Shown one piece after another: positions 16,446-25,930 of a DNA stretch of 64,000 bases. The notes under the pieces are model-generated. The model was given only the letters and a program-made list of their open reading frames with translations, did no database searches and was not told the origin of the DNA. The stretch comes from Spirochaetota bacterium (lineage in GTDB: Bacteria > Spirochaetota > UBA4802 > JAFGJZ01). Position 1 is the first letter of the stretch; each line of letters opens with the position of its first letter. A program made the translations under genes and the position numbers. The stretch lies in the NCBI GenBank assembly GCA_016934935.1, contig JAFGRW010000115.1:62001-126000 (forward strand), written 5' to 3'.

Positions 16446-16794
16446 TTTGCCCTCCTTAGGACATCATATTGACAATATCATGCCTTTTTTGTTAATTAAT
16501 TGTACAGCAATTTTTGTATTTTACCATTTCAATATTGTAAAATATCTTAATTCCCTTTTTATATGCTTTTTCTCACATATTTCACTTTTTTTATGATATT
16601 TATGTAATTCGCTCGACATTAATACATGTCACATCTATGTTGTCTTAAATGCAAAAGTATTATGCATGTCAGTAGCTTAAAATTATCCCGCTTTCCTCTC
16701 CCAGTTCAAGTTCTTCGGGCAAAAGGCATGTCAATTTGAAAGTCTACAAGCATATCTTTATTGTATTTAATTTATTTATTATGGAGTTCTAATA
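16446..16794. other. Intergenic region holding the cold-shock gene promoter and leader
   Basis: About 350 AT-rich bases between divergent genes. A plausible promoter for the cold-shock gene is given separately; the leader from about 16648 to 16794 would be some 147 bases, long as in other csp messages. No conserved cold-box could be assigned by eye. Confidence 0.4.
16613..16641 (+). promoter_or_regulatory. Possible cold-shock gene promoter
   Basis: TCGACA (16613-16618), a 17-base spacer, and TATGTT (16636-16641) resemble a sigma-70 promoter about 150 bases before the cold-shock start codon. Confidence 0.35.
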
Positions 16795-16995
16795 ATGGAA
16801 CAAGGAACTGTAAAATGGTTCAACGAGAGCAAAGGTTTTGGATTTATTCAAAAAGACAACGGTAACGATATTTTCGTTCACCACACAGGTATTAATGCCG
16901 AAGGCTTCAAGACACTGGAAGAAGGCGCACGCGTTGAGTTTCGTGTAGAAAACAGCGAAAAAGGCGAAAGAGCCACTTCTGTTACACAGCTGTAA
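16795..16995 (+). CDS. Cold-shock protein, CspA family
   Basis: A 66-residue single-stranded nucleic-acid-binding OB-fold protein that melts RNA structure at low temperature or in normal growth. The RNP1-like motif KGFGFIQ and RNP2-like motif DIFVHH are both present, with the usual start [13 protein letters not shown]. Length and sequence are typical. It is monocistronic: a strong terminator follows 32 bases after the stop, and the predicted leader is long. GGAGT precedes the ATG at the right distance. Confidence 0.96.
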   Translation: MEQGTVKWFNESKGFGFIQKDNGNDIFVHHTGINAEGFKTLEEGARVEFRVENSEKGERATSVTQL

Positions 16996-17027
16996 TTAAA
17001 ACTGAATAGTTTAATCATAGACAGCAC

Positions 17028-17054
17028 AAACCGGCGTTTACGCCGGTTTTTTTT
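17028..17054 (+). terminator. Rho-independent terminator of the cold-shock gene
   Basis: AAACCGGCG, loop TTTA, CGCCGGTTT, followed directly by five more T's. A perfect nine-base-pair stem. Confidence 0.95.
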
Positions 17055-17157
17055 GTATTAAAATTGCAAAAAAAACCAGCTTGATAAGAATGTCACTATT
17101 CCTATCTATTATTAACTTGATCAAATTTTATTTATGATTAACTGCACAAAGGGAACT

Positions 17158-17619
17158 ATGAATACGACTATAGAAAGAAAAGAAGACATTTCAGAAAGAG
17201 TGCAAAACGCTCTTGAACATTACGACCAAGGATACTCCTGTTCGCAATCAATTGTACTCGCTTTTTCAGACCTCTTTGATCTTGACCACAAACATGCAAC
17301 CCTGATCTCTTCAGGTTTCGGAGGAGGAATGGGGCGTTTACGCCGCACCTGCGGGGCATTAACCGGCGCTTACATGATTCTGGGTTTAAAATTCGGAAAT
17401 CATTCACCTGACGATAACGATTCAAAACTTGACGGTTACCGTGCAGTACGAAAACTGACAGAACAATTCGAGGCTATTCACTCTACCAGCGTTTGTAAAG
17501 AGCTTCTTGCAAACCACTCCCAAAACCAGAACGACCCGGCCAAAAGACACCATAAGCATATTTGCCGCAAAGCGATAGAGGACACGGCCCGGATACTTGA
17601 AAGTTTAATTACAGAGTAG
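17158..17619 (+). CDS. C-GCAxxG-C-C family protein (redox-type, function unknown)
   Basis: A 153-residue protein of the family named for its conserved cysteines. Here: GYSCSQS near residue 24, FGGGMGRLRRTCGALTGAYM (about 52-71) with a conserved Cys, then VCKELL and HICRKAI each with a Cys. Members are probably redox-active or metal-binding and are often found with iron-sulphur or membrane oxidoreductases; no substrate is known. The start at 17158 was chosen over the in-frame ATG at 17134 because AAAGGGA lies just before it. It is followed 57 bases on by ispD on the same strand. Confidence 0.87.
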   Translation: MNTTIERKEDISERVQNALEHYDQGYSCSQSIVLAFSDLFDLDHKHATLISSGFGGGMGRLRRTCGALTGAYMILGLKFGNHSPDDNDSKLDGYRAVRKLTEQFEAIHSTSVCKELLANHSQNQNDPAKRHHKHICRKAIEDTARILESLITE

Positions 17620-17676
17620 CACTAATAACTTAGTTGATTATTATCAAAAACTATTAATAAAGCTCGGGCATTTCAT

Positions 17677-18363
17677 ATGAAGAACAGAAACCATGCATTG
17701 ATACTTGCCGGCGGGTCGGGACATCGTGCAGGATGCGATATCCCGAAACAGATGATCCCGATTAATGATATTCCATTAATAATACATACTTTACGTAAAT
17801 TCGAAAACTGCAATGAGATTGATACAATAACTGTCGTTTCTCACCATAGTTATATTGACGATATCTATAAATTATGCCTAAAACACGATATTTCAAAAAT
17901 TATAAAATGTATTATGGGTGGAAACACCCGGCAAGAATCTTCATATTTGGGTGTTAAAGCCCTCGATGCCCGCTGTGACGACGTTGTTATTATTCACGAT
18001 GCTGCTAGACCATATTTAAACGAATCAATAATAAAATTTGCCATCAACGAAGCACGCGAGCACCATGCAGCTTCGGCAGTTATTTCTGTAACCGACACAG
18101 TCTATATTGCCCATAACGGATCCATAGTGTCTGTGCCTGATCGAAAAACAGTGTATAATGCCCAAACACCTCAATCTTTTAGTTATCAAACCATTGTTGA
18201 AGCCCACAAAAAGGCATTGGATGACAAAATAAGTGATGCAACTGACGATATTATTCTGGCTTTGAATACAGGAATAAAGCCTGTTTTATTCGAAGGAGAC
18301 GTTACCAACAAAAAAATAACAACGAAGGAAGATTTGGAAGAAGCACAACGGCTGCTTTTTTAA
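17677..18363 (+). CDS. ispD: 2-C-methyl-D-erythritol 4-phosphate cytidylyltransferase
   Basis: Third enzyme of the MEP pathway of isoprenoid synthesis: makes CDP-methylerythritol from CTP and MEP. The 228-residue protein has the nucleotide-binding start ALILAGGSGHRAG with PKQ following, the VIIHDAARP signature (about 107-115), and QTPQSFSY, typical of IspD/TarI. TarI (ribitol-phosphate cytidylyltransferase) is the main alternative, but no teichoic-acid genes are near. The Arg and Lys of the CTP loop (R and K in SGHRAGCDIPKQ) are present. The stop overlaps the stop of the convergent PilZ gene by four bases. Confidence 0.85.
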   Translation: MKNRNHALILAGGSGHRAGCDIPKQMIPINDIPLIIHTLRKFENCNEIDTITVVSHHSYIDDIYKLCLKHDISKIIKCIMGGNTRQESSYLGVKALDARCDDVVIIHDAARPYLNESIIKFAINEAREHHAASAVISVTDTVYIAHNGSIVSVPDRKTVYNAQTPQSFSYQTIVEAHKKALDDKISDATDDIILALNTGIKPVLFEGDVTNKKITTKEDLEEAQRLLF

Positions 18364-18770
18364 AGGGGTAAATCATCTTTGTTTTTAAACTCGTTTAAGT
18401 TGTAAAAGAGGGACTGCTTACTTTTACTGTGCTGTTTATTCTCTTCACTTATTTCACGATACTCGTCATTAAATATTTTTACAAAAGTATCTATTCTTTC
18501 CTGTTTATCCTGAAACTGGATTGCCACCTCGCGTCCTTCAACTCGAACAACAACACCCTTTAAAAGCATTTTCCGGCTTTTGAAGGGAAAGAGTATTCTA
18601 ATCTCGTCTTTTTTATACAACACAGAATCTCTCAAGAAACACATGCCACCTGCACTCACGTTTAAAACCTCTACGGTAAAAACATTATCATCGTTGGCCA
18701 GCTTATACTGCACAAAAAAAGCTTCCGTACTGATTCTGTCTGTATCACGCTTATCAAAAGCTCGAGACAT
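18360..18770 (-). CDS. PilZ-domain protein
   Basis: A 136-residue cytosolic protein. The region DKRDTDRISTEAFFVQYKL resembles the start of a PilZ domain with an Arg cluster, and NVSAGGMC matches the (D/N)xSxxG motif of c-di-GMP receptors; the beta-barrel continues to VAIQFQD. Whether it binds c-di-GMP depends on the Arg pair, which here is only loosely like RxxxR. The domain fits the HD-GYP and other signalling genes nearby. It is the last gene of a minus-strand group; TAAGATG joins it to the acetyltransferase upstream, so the two are translationally coupled. Confidence 0.8.
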   Translation of the reverse strand: MSRAFDKRDTDRISTEAFFVQYKLANDDNVFTVEVLNVSAGGMCFLRDSVLYKKDEIRILFPFKSRKMLLKGVVVRVEGREVAIQFQDKQERIDTFVKIFNDEYREISEENKQHSKSKQSLFYNLNEFKNKDDLPL

Positions 18771-18771
18771 C

Positions 18772-19230
18772 TTAACCTCTATTTATCAAAGCAATCTCAT
18801 TGCAACAATCAACCCGCGGACAATTTACGCAATCTTTCCATATTTTCTCAGGAAAATAATTTTTATCGATTAATTCAAAATTCAATTTGCTGAAAAATTC
18901 CGGAACATAAGTCAAAGCAAAAATTCGTGATTGCGGCTGCCGTTCCCTAAGCTGAGTTACGACATGGTTCACTAAGGCACTTCCGATTCCTGATCTGGCA
19001 TACTCTTCTGCTACAACAAGTGAACGTATTTCAAAAAGATTGTTATCGTAATCATGATAAGATACAACCCCGGCTGCTTTTTCATTATCACGGGCAATAA
19101 AAAAAGCGCTCAGCTCAGCCATAATATCTTCACGTGATCGCTCAAGAACAATTCCCTTTTTAACATAAGGCTCTAAAAGTTTTAAAATATCGCCTATATC
19201 GGACTCTTTGATTTTATCTATATTTACCAT
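18772..19230 (-). CDS. GNAT acetyltransferase, N-acetylglutamate synthase-like (ArgA C-domain type)
   Basis: A 152-residue GNAT enzyme. The acetyl-CoA-binding loop reads RSLVVAEEYARSGIGSALV (Q/R-x-x-G-x-G/A type), and the C-terminal part TYVPEFFSKLNFELIDKNYF and KIWKDCVNCP is typical of short ArgA-like N-acetylglutamate synthases, with the CxxCxxxxCC cluster (CVNCPRVDCC) usual in this group. It may therefore catalyse the first step of arginine synthesis, but the other arg genes are not in the window and other amine substrates are possible. It lies ten bases behind the SPOR gene and is coupled to the PilZ gene. Confidence 0.8.
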   Translation of the reverse strand: MVNIDKIKESDIGDILKLLEPYVKKGIVLERSREDIMAELSAFFIARDNEKAAGVVSYHDYDNNLFEIRSLVVAEEYARSGIGSALVNHVVTQLRERQPQSRIFALTYVPEFFSKLNFELIDKNYFPEKIWKDCVNCPRVDCCNEIALINRG

Positions 19231-19240
19231 TCATTATTAA

Positions 19241-19879
19241 TCAGCGTTTTAAGATCAAAGCACTATGAAACAGCTTATTGTCCCTGTAATAATTGATCCT
19301 GTTCAGACTCAATTCGGCTTCTCTTCGGTTTTTGTAAGGCCCCGCATAAATTCTAAAAAAGCCTTCCTGTCTCGCAAGAATTACAGTATGTCCTTTTCCA
19401 CTTAAATAATCCGCTATCTCCTGAGATTGATTTGCAGAAAACTTATTACCTATACGAATAACAAACGGATACTCCTCTTTCGGAAAAGAGGTTATTGCTG
19501 ATTTAGTATCGGAATTCTTACCAGCAAGACTCTCGGCTTCGGTAGCAGGCAGATCCTCTGTAGAACCTTCACTTTCATTATTGCCAACCATATCCGTAAC
19601 TTTATCTCCTATGTCACTCATAGCCTGACGCGTCATAGGATCAACTATTTCTTTTTCCGACCCACCGCTAAACTTGATACCTACAACCAGGCCGGATGTA
19701 AATGAAATAATACATAGAGAAAGAACCAAAACCAAAAACCTTGTTGCCCTGTTTTTTTTTCGGATCCCCTCTTTTTCATAACTTCTTGCCATTCTTGAAA
19801 AATATTCCGGATCTCTGGAGATAAAATCAGGTATATTAGGCTGTTGCGCATTACCGGAATAAAAATCTATGTTTTGCAT
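19241..19879 (-). CDS. SPOR-domain membrane protein
   Basis: A 212-residue inner-membrane protein. The start at 19879 (MQNIDFYSG) was preferred because AGGTGAT precedes it; the frame could open further upstream at 20008. A short cytosolic segment precedes one transmembrane helix (FLVLVLSLCIISFTSGLVVG, about 47-66). A flexible linker follows and then a C-terminal SPOR domain (YPFVIRIGNKFSANQSQEIA to YAGPYKNRREAELSLNRI), which binds denuded glycan strands at division sites. A role in septation or cell-wall remodelling is inferred. It sits in a run of minus-strand genes with an rRNA pseudouridine synthase upstream and an acetyltransferase downstream. Confidence 0.85.
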   Translation of the reverse strand: MQNIDFYSGNAQQPNIPDFISRDPEYFSRMARSYEKEGIRKKNRATRFLVLVLSLCIISFTSGLVVGIKFSGGSEKEIVDPMTRQAMSDIGDKVTDMVGNNESEGSTEDLPATEAESLAGKNSDTKSAITSFPKEEYPFVIRIGNKFSANQSQEIADYLSGKGHTVILARQEGFFRIYAGPYKNRREAELSLNRINYYRDNKLFHSALILKR

Positions 19880-20034
19880 ACAAATCACCTGTTTAAGCAA
19901 AAGTAAGCTCATCGTTAACGCTAAAATGAGACATATACTTATATTTTCGGTATATGATGAAAAACAGTTAGATTTTTTTATTTTGTCATCAACAAAAAGA
20001 ACGGTCAATGGCGTTAAATCCGGACAATACCCTA

Positions 20035-20766
20035 TTATTTATCCTTATCAAAATATTTTTTCAGTTTTTTTATCTCTATTGGCCTTAAATCCCTGAACAT
20101 GCCTCTATGCAGATTACCCAGAACAAGAGGCCCCAGCGAAATTCTAATAAGTCTTTTGACCTTGTAATCAAACTTTTTGAATGAGACTCTTATTTGCCGC
20201 TTTTTCCCCTCAGAAATGGTCATATATACCGAATGTTTCTGTTCACTTATATATTCAATGGAACATGGACCGGTTTTGAACTCCCGTAATCGAAGCCCTT
20301 TCTCAATTTTAGCCTTATCTTCCTCTTCCAAAGAGCGATCGAGAGAAACGATATACTTCTTCTTACATTCACTTGAAGGATGCATCAATGCTTGCGCCAA
20401 AAATCCGTCATTTGTAAGAAGTAAAAGCCCTTCTGTATCTTTGTCAAGCCTGCCAACAGGGAAAACACCGGCCTTCCAGTATTTATCATGAATCAAATCG
20501 ACAATTGTAGGCCTTCCCAGAGGGTCACCAACACTGGTAATATAACCTTTCGGCTTGTTTAGCATAACATAATAGAGAACACCGGATTGCACAACAGGTT
20601 CACCCCTGTATGTTACAAGATCATTTTCAGGATCCACCTTACATGCAAGAGTCACAGGCTCGCCATTAACCCTTACATCCCCTGCTTCAATAAATTTTTC
20701 AACCTTTCGACGTGAACCCAGCCCGCAACAGGCTAAAAATCTGTTTAAACGCATTTTTTCAGCCAT
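20035..20766 (-). CDS. rRNA pseudouridine synthase, RsuA/RluB family
   Basis: Isomerises a specific uridine in rRNA to pseudouridine. The 243-residue enzyme has an N-terminal S4 RNA-binding domain (MRLNRFLACCGLGSRRKVEK) and the catalytic block VGRLDKDTEGLLLLTNDG with the active-site Asp. The C-terminal half has KRQIRVSFKKFDYKVKRLIR, a family motif. Length fits RluB or RluE-type enzymes; which position it modifies cannot be read from sequence. It lies four bases downstream of the SH3 lipoprotein gene, indicating an operon. Confidence 0.92.
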   Translation of the reverse strand: MAEKMRLNRFLACCGLGSRRKVEKFIEAGDVRVNGEPVTLACKVDPENDLVTYRGEPVVQSGVLYYVMLNKPKGYITSVGDPLGRPTIVDLIHDKYWKAGVFPVGRLDKDTEGLLLLTNDGFLAQALMHPSSECKKKYIVSLDRSLEEEDKAKIEKGLRLREFKTGPCSIEYISEQKHSVYMTISEGKKRQIRVSFKKFDYKVKRLIRISLGPLVLGNLHRGMFRDLRPIEIKKLKKYFDKDK

Positions 20767-20769
20767 CAG

Positions 20770-21474
20770 TTATATTTCCGTGTCATATGATTCCGGCTTC
20801 TCTTCGTCATCAGTTTCACTTGAAATTTTCTTGAATCTGTATTTATAGTCCTCTGTCTCTTTTTCTATCAATATTTCTACTCCCCTCTGTACTAGAGTCA
20901 GATCGTTACCAAAAGTAGCTCCATCCGAAAAAATTATCAGATTTTTATCCATATCAAGAGAATATTCACCTTTCTTTACAACACCGCCGCGCGAAGATCT
21001 ATATTTTTTGTCCTCATACAAAATTAAAGAATGGCTGGTAAAGTTACCTGAAGATGTAACACTCCACCATTTGCCGGTAAGCTCCTTAACAATTCTTTCT
21101 ATATTTTCCTGAGCAACCTGTTTTTGGTAATCTTCAATTGAAAAACCATCACCCTCTTTTAAAATCCTTATATTAGAACCGAAAGTCCATCCAACAATAC
21201 CTGAAGATAGCTGAACGTAATACCAGTAATCCTTAATACGCGCAATTCGGGACTCTTCAGCCGATTTCATTATAATTTTTACAGTATCACCCTTCATAAG
21301 ATAATCTGTACGGCTCGAATGTATCTGCGGCTGAAATCTCACTGCAGAATAATCATTAAGAGCTACCGCAAACACTTCTTTGGTTTCAATATCCTCATCG
21401 ATGGTTGAATCACTCTTATCCGCCGCACAAGCTGTTAGCAACATAATCAACCACAAAAACATACTTCTTTTCAT
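20770..21474 (-). CDS. Lipoprotein with bacterial SH3 domain
   Basis: A 234-residue lipoprotein: signal peptide MKRSMFLWLIMLLTAC with lipobox LTAC. Residues about 35-105 form a bacterial SH3-type domain (AVRFQPQIHSS, KGDTVKIIMKSAEE, YYVQLSSGIVGWTFGSNI), commonly a peptidoglycan or ligand-binding module. The C-terminal part (about 130-215) looks like a lipocalin-type barrel seen in periplasmic proteins (GKWWSVTSSGNFTSHSLILY), a guess. It is the first gene of the minus-strand operon with the pseudouridine synthase. Confidence 0.78.
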   Translation of the reverse strand: MKRSMFLWLIMLLTACAADKSDSTIDEDIETKEVFAVALNDYSAVRFQPQIHSSRTDYLMKGDTVKIIMKSAEESRIARIKDYWYYVQLSSGIVGWTFGSNIRILKEGDGFSIEDYQKQVAQENIERIVKELTGKWWSVTSSGNFTSHSLILYEDKKYRSSRGGVVKKGEYSLDMDKNLIIFSDGATFGNDLTLVQRGVEILIEKETEDYKYRFKKISSETDDEEKPESYDTEI

Positions 21475-21922
21475 TACTTACTCCCATAAATATGCTACAT
21501 TTTAACTGCAAATACCTGATTTAAAACAATTGTTTTGACTTTCATATTGGTCAACATAAATTTGGAACTCAACAGCGCTCTTAATAATACTGTACTAATT
21601 ATTCGATTTTATTATTAATCCGGCAATATTTTATTTAGAAATTTGACAATTTGCAAATCCGGATCTTTATTGCTTCTAACTGCCAATTACCAAATTTTAA
21701 TCATCTATAGTTGACATCATAATATTACAAAATTATTTTGTTCAAAAGCCAAATTTATGCCGATTATATAATAATTGATGCTTTTTTATATATAAATATT
21801 ATATTTTTGATGCATGATAACGGTATTAATTACAAATTACCGCTTTTTATGTCCTAACAAACGATTATGACATTACTGCATAAGAAATTATCAGATAAAT
21901 GCTATGGAAACCAGGTTATATA
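21475..21922. other. AT-rich region between divergent genes
   Basis: About 450 bases with no open frame or repeat worth reporting. It must hold promoters for the SH3-lipoprotein operon (minus) and the adenylate cyclase operon (plus). Confidence 0.4.
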
Positions 21923-23827
21923 ATGGCAAAAAAATACAATATTTCGATAGGTTTTAAACTTATTACTCTGATGTCCCTCTTGATTACTCTATCACTTGGG
22001 GGAATAATATATTTTGCCACCTACTATTTTCGCGATGATAACGAAAAAAGAGCTGAAGAGGTCACCCTGGATCGTGCTGAATTGATCGCCTTGCAAATCA
22101 GAACCGACTTTAAATCAATAATTGAAAACAGCACTCTACTTCTTGAAAAATCGCTACTACTCAAGACAAAAACCGAAATTTCAGATACAGATCTTCTCTT
22201 CATTGCCCAACTAGCTGATGAAAACTCACCAGCTATTACACAACAGTTATTAAACGACACAGCTCTACTTACGATGGACGCAACAATGGTTTCTCCAGAC
22301 TCTATTGTAAGCGCTGAAATTGATGCAATAAAGGGCGGATTTAACACTGAGACAAAAGTATTCAACGGATCCTTATATTTTAAACGCCCTGTAATAGGTA
22401 TAATTACACCCCATGTAACTGAAGAACCAGGCAGAGCATCTTCCATACTTCTGATATTCATATCAATGAACAGATTTCTTGAGGCAGTCAAAACACAGAC
22501 CATTTACCAAAGTTTTATTGTTAACGGCACAGGTGAGCTTATTGCACACCATGACCCTGAACTTGTAACGGCAAAAGCCAACTTCATGAATATGCCTCTT
22601 GTGAGCACCATGATCGAGAGTACCATAGATTTTGGCAAAAAGGCTTTTAAAGATGAAGAAGGCAACAGTTTTATAGGATCGTTTAAAAAGACAGGTTTTT
22701 CTGACATAGGAGTCGTAACTTATGTGGATGAGTCAACTGCTTTTGCCGCAGTCAAAAATCTTCAGGAAAGAAATATTTTACTAACCATTATTGTTATAAA
22801 TATCGCCATTATCTTTCTTTTTATATTCTCAAGAACTCTGACAAAACCCGTTAAAGCCTTATCAGCTGCGGCAAACAAGATTAAAAACGGAGAGTTTGAT
22901 ATTCAGCTCAAACCGACAACACGCGATGAAATTGGTTACCTGACAGAATCATTTGGTGAAATGGCTCTTGGGCTTTCAGAACGTGAAAAACTGAAAAACG
23001 CACTGGGCAAATTTGCCAACCCCGAGATAGCAGAACAGGCACTTAAAGGAGAAATACAGCTTGGTGGAGAAAGAAAACACGCGGCAATTTTCTTTTCAGA
23101 CATAAGAAATTTTACCTCGATATCCGAAAAACTTGAACCGGAAGAGGTAGTTGAATTTTTAAATGAATACATGAGTCTTATGGTTAACTGTGTTAACAAG
23201 ACACACGGCATGGTTGATAAGTTTATTGGCGACGCCATTATGGCTCTTTGGGGCGTACCTTTCTCTCATGGCAACGACCTACAAAACTCCATCGACTGCG
23301 CCCTTTTAATGAGAAATGAGCTTATTAAATTCAATAAAAACCGCGGTGGGGATAAAAAACCAATAATCAAAATTGGTTGCGGCATAAACGTTGGTCCCAT
23401 GGTAGCAGGTCAAATAGGTTCCGATGAAAAAATGGAGTACACCGTTATCGGAGACACCGTTAACCTGGCTTCGCGAATCGAATCTCTTAACAAACCTTTT
23501 GGAACTGATATTTTAATTTCTGAAGATGCTTATACTATGGTAAAAGACCGTTATTTAACTGTACCTATGCGGCAAATACTGGTAAAGGGAAAAGAAAAAG
23601 CTCAACAGATTTATGCCGTACTATCACATAAAGACGATCCGAATGGCATTAAATCAATTGAAGAGTTACGAAATGTTCTTGATATCACCGAAGTTCAAAT
23701 ATCAGACTCTGATTTCCCTGTCGAGAATGAACAGAAATTTGAAATACTGAACAACAACCATAAAGATTCAAAAAGTCACGAAAAACTATTTAATAAGAAA
23801 GATGTGCTCTATGAAATCCTTGATTAA
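21923..23827 (+). CDS. Membrane adenylate/guanylate cyclase with extracytoplasmic sensor and HAMP
   Basis: Class III nucleotide cyclase of about 634 residues making cAMP or cGMP. Two transmembrane helices (about 12-33 and 287-307) bracket a periplasmic sensor domain (CHASE/Cache-type, low similarity). A HAMP region (KPVKALSAAANKIKNGEFDI) follows. The catalytic domain (about 388-590) has FSDIRNFTSISEKL with the first metal Asp, VDKFIGDAIMALWG with the second Asp and the Lys that favours adenine, and YTVIGDTVNLASRIE. The start at 21923 has AGGTT before it; the ATG at 21899 is a weaker choice. The stop overlaps the FecR-domain gene, so they are translated together; the product may report envelope state to cAMP. 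Confidence 0.88.
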   Translation: MAKKYNISIGFKLITLMSLLITLSLGGIIYFATYYFRDDNEKRAEEVTLDRAELIALQIRTDFKSIIENSTLLLEKSLLLKTKTEISDTDLLFIAQLADENSPAITQQLLNDTALLTMDATMVSPDSIVSAEIDAIKGGFNTETKVFNGSLYFKRPVIGIITPHVTEEPGRASSILLIFISMNRFLEAVKTQTIYQSFIVNGTGELIAHHDPELVTAKANFMNMPLVSTMIESTIDFGKKAFKDEEGNSFIGSFKKTGFSDIGVVTYVDESTAFAAVKNLQERNILLTIIVINIAIIFLFIFSRTLTKPVKALSAAANKIKNGEFDIQLKPTTRDEIGYLTESFGEMALGLSEREKLKNALGKFANPEIAEQALKGEIQLGGERKHAAIFFSDIRNFTSISEKLEPEEVVEFLNEYMSLMVNCVNKTHGMVDKFIGDAIMALWGVPFSHGNDLQNSIDCALLMRNELIKFNKNRGGDKKPIIKIGCGINVGPMVAGQIGSDEKMEYTVIGDTVNLASRIESLNKPFGTDILISEDAYTMVKDRYLTVPMRQILVKGKEKAQQIYAVLSHKDDPNGIKSIEELRNVLDITEVQISDSDFPVENEQKFEILNNNHKDSKSHEKLFNKKDVLYEILD

Positions 23828-25892
23828 AGAATACACATTACCTTTTTTTAACCTTATAGCAATAATAATTGCCGCTTTTTTGCTGTATTTAAACTACACA
23901 TATACTTTGACACACTCGTCGACCGTTCAGATTGGCACGATTATATTCAAACAAAAAATTGCGGAAAGAAGATATTCCCAACAGGTTATCTGGGAAGGAA
24001 TTACCAATAACTCGCCAATATATAACTTCGACGCCATTCGCACCGACAAGGGAGCTCTTGCCGTAATTGAACTGGATAACGGAACATCTATCCAGCTCGA
24101 AGAAGAAACAATGATAATAATTCAACAATCTGATCTTGGCCTGGATATAGATTTCGAGAATGGATCAATTAACGCACAAAAAAGTGATGATGATTCTTCA
24201 CTTAACATTCGTTCAGGCGATACAGTAGTAGCTGTTAACGACGGAAGCCTCAATGTTAATAAAAATGCCGATACACGGGATCTTAACCTTAACGTTTCAT
24301 CAGGCACCGCGGCCTTAAATTCAGGTGGCAAAATATCGCAAATTGACAGCACAAAGATTGTAAATATTTCCTCTGGTGAAGCCAAAATCGGAGATAAACA
24401 GATTATTTTACAATCACCGGCGCCTGCAAAAACATTCATCACTGCAAGTCCTCTGGATATTAATTTCAATTGGACAAGTTCCAAAGAATCAACTTCAAAT
24501 TTGCAAATTTCAAAAGATAAAAACTTCAATAACATAATGTATACCGTGCCTTCTGCAACAGGTAAAGCGACAGCCAGACTTGAAAATGGCACATATTACT
24601 GGCGAGTTACACTTAACGGAACAAACAGTGAAACACGCCGAATCTCGGTTATTAGAGAGACTACTCCTGTTATATTAAGACCTTTAAACGGACAAAGTTT
24701 TAACTATACCAAAAAACCTCCTGTTATCATTTTTAAATGGAATGGTGCCGACACGGCCACTCAATACACGGTAGAGATTGCCAGAATGGAATCGATGAAT
24801 ACTTTACATAAAAGCATAAATAGTCTTGAATCCTTTATTTCGGTTTCTGATCTTCAGCCCGGTAAATATTACTGCCGTTTGAAAGCACGTTACGCACTTG
24901 CTGACCGCAAACACGAACTGTTGAGCCCTGTTATTTCATTTACTGTTAATCAAAAGTCCCAACTTGACGCACCTAAACTTTTATCACCAGTTAATACCTT
25001 AGTTAATGCCAACAAAAAACCCACTGTTTTTAATTGGCAACCGGTTGGCGGAGCCGGTAAATATAAAATTGCTATTTCCGGCTCTGCAGGACCTCTTTTT
25101 TCTGCTATAACAACATCAAATTACTTTGCTTATAATACTCTTCTTGATCCAGGTGACTATACATGGAGTGTTACCGCTATGGATACCGATGGAGCTGAAT
25201 CCCAGCTCAATAACTCGGCAAAATTTACTGTATCTTCAACTGGAAAGATAACAACAATATCACCATCTTCATCAAGTCGATTTAAAACAGGTGAGGCCGT
25301 CAATCTGACATGGAGAGACGAAAACAACGGAAACAACTATCTTGTCATAATTTCAAAAAACTCTCTTTTTGCGACAACTTACAGAGAACGAAAGGTTTCT
25401 TCAAGATTTACAACTTTTTCTGATCTTGAATCTGGTAACTATTACTGGAAAGTCTATCTGCTTAACGATGACGATCGCCGTCTTATCGCCAGCAACTCTG
25501 ATTCTTTCAGTATATACGGAAACGTAGTTCGTCCTATTCCTGTTTCACCCATAAATACAAAGTTTCCACACGACACATCGTCTATCTCTTTGCGATGGAA
25601 ACCAGTTCCAGACGCGACTCATTACGAGATTGAAATATATCAAGAATCATCACTAATATCAAAATTATTAAAAAGGGCGACAACAGCTTCAACCTCTTAT
25701 TCACTTAACATTGCATCTTACGCACCGGGCAGTTATTCATGGAAAGTCAGATCTATCCAAAAAAGCGGCTCTGTTATTGTCACCAGCAGTGATTTTTCAA
25801 AAGAGGTTTTCACAAAAGAATCATTAAAAGAGCCGAAAAAGAAAGAGTATAAAATAGAGATTCTTAATCCGTCAAAAATATATATAGAATAA
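23811..25892 (+). CDS. FecR-domain protein with tandem FN3-like repeats
   Basis: A 693-residue exported protein overlapping the end of the cyclase gene by 17 bases. One N-terminal membrane helix (about 8-30) anchors it. Residues about 45-195 are a FecR domain (GALAVIELDNGTSIQLEEET, then LNIRSGDTVVAVNDGSLNV). The rest has about five fibronectin-III-like units, recognisable by their repeated pattern such as FKWNGADTATQYTVEI, FNWQPVGGAGKYKIAI and LRWKPVPDATHYEIEI, ending YYWRV, YYCRL, YTWSV, YYWKV and YSWKV. In classical systems FecR relays a signal across the membrane to a sigma factor; here the neighbour is a cyclase, so coupling is inferred. The start 23811 was preferred over ATG 23802 for its A/G-rich upstream site. 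Confidence 0.82.
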   Translation: MKSLIKEYTLPFFNLIAIIIAAFLLYLNYTYTLTHSSTVQIGTIIFKQKIAERRYSQQVIWEGITNNSPIYNFDAIRTDKGALAVIELDNGTSIQLEEETMIIIQQSDLGLDIDFENGSINAQKSDDDSSLNIRSGDTVVAVNDGSLNVNKNADTRDLNLNVSSGTAALNSGGKISQIDSTKIVNISSGEAKIGDKQIILQSPAPAKTFITASPLDINFNWTSSKESTSNLQISKDKNFNNIMYTVPSATGKATARLENGTYYWRVTLNGTNSETRRISVIRETTPVILRPLNGQSFNYTKKPPVIIFKWNGADTATQYTVEIARMESMNTLHKSINSLESFISVSDLQPGKYYCRLKARYALADRKHELLSPVISFTVNQKSQLDAPKLLSPVNTLVNANKKPTVFNWQPVGGAGKYKIAISGSAGPLFSAITTSNYFAYNTLLDPGDYTWSVTAMDTDGAESQLNNSAKFTVSSTGKITTISPSSSSRFKTGEAVNLTWRDENNGNNYLVIISKNSLFATTYRERKVSSRFTTFSDLESGNYYWKVYLLNDDDRRLIASNSDSFSIYGNVVRPIPVSPINTKFPHDTSSISLRWKPVPDATHYEIEIYQESSLISKLLKRATTASTSYSLNIASYAPGSYSWKVRSIQKSGSVIVTSSDFSKEVFTKESLKEPKKKEYKIEILNPSKIYIE

Positions 25893-25930
25893 GGGATTGC
25901 CTTACAATCAGCTGACATTGGATATTAATA

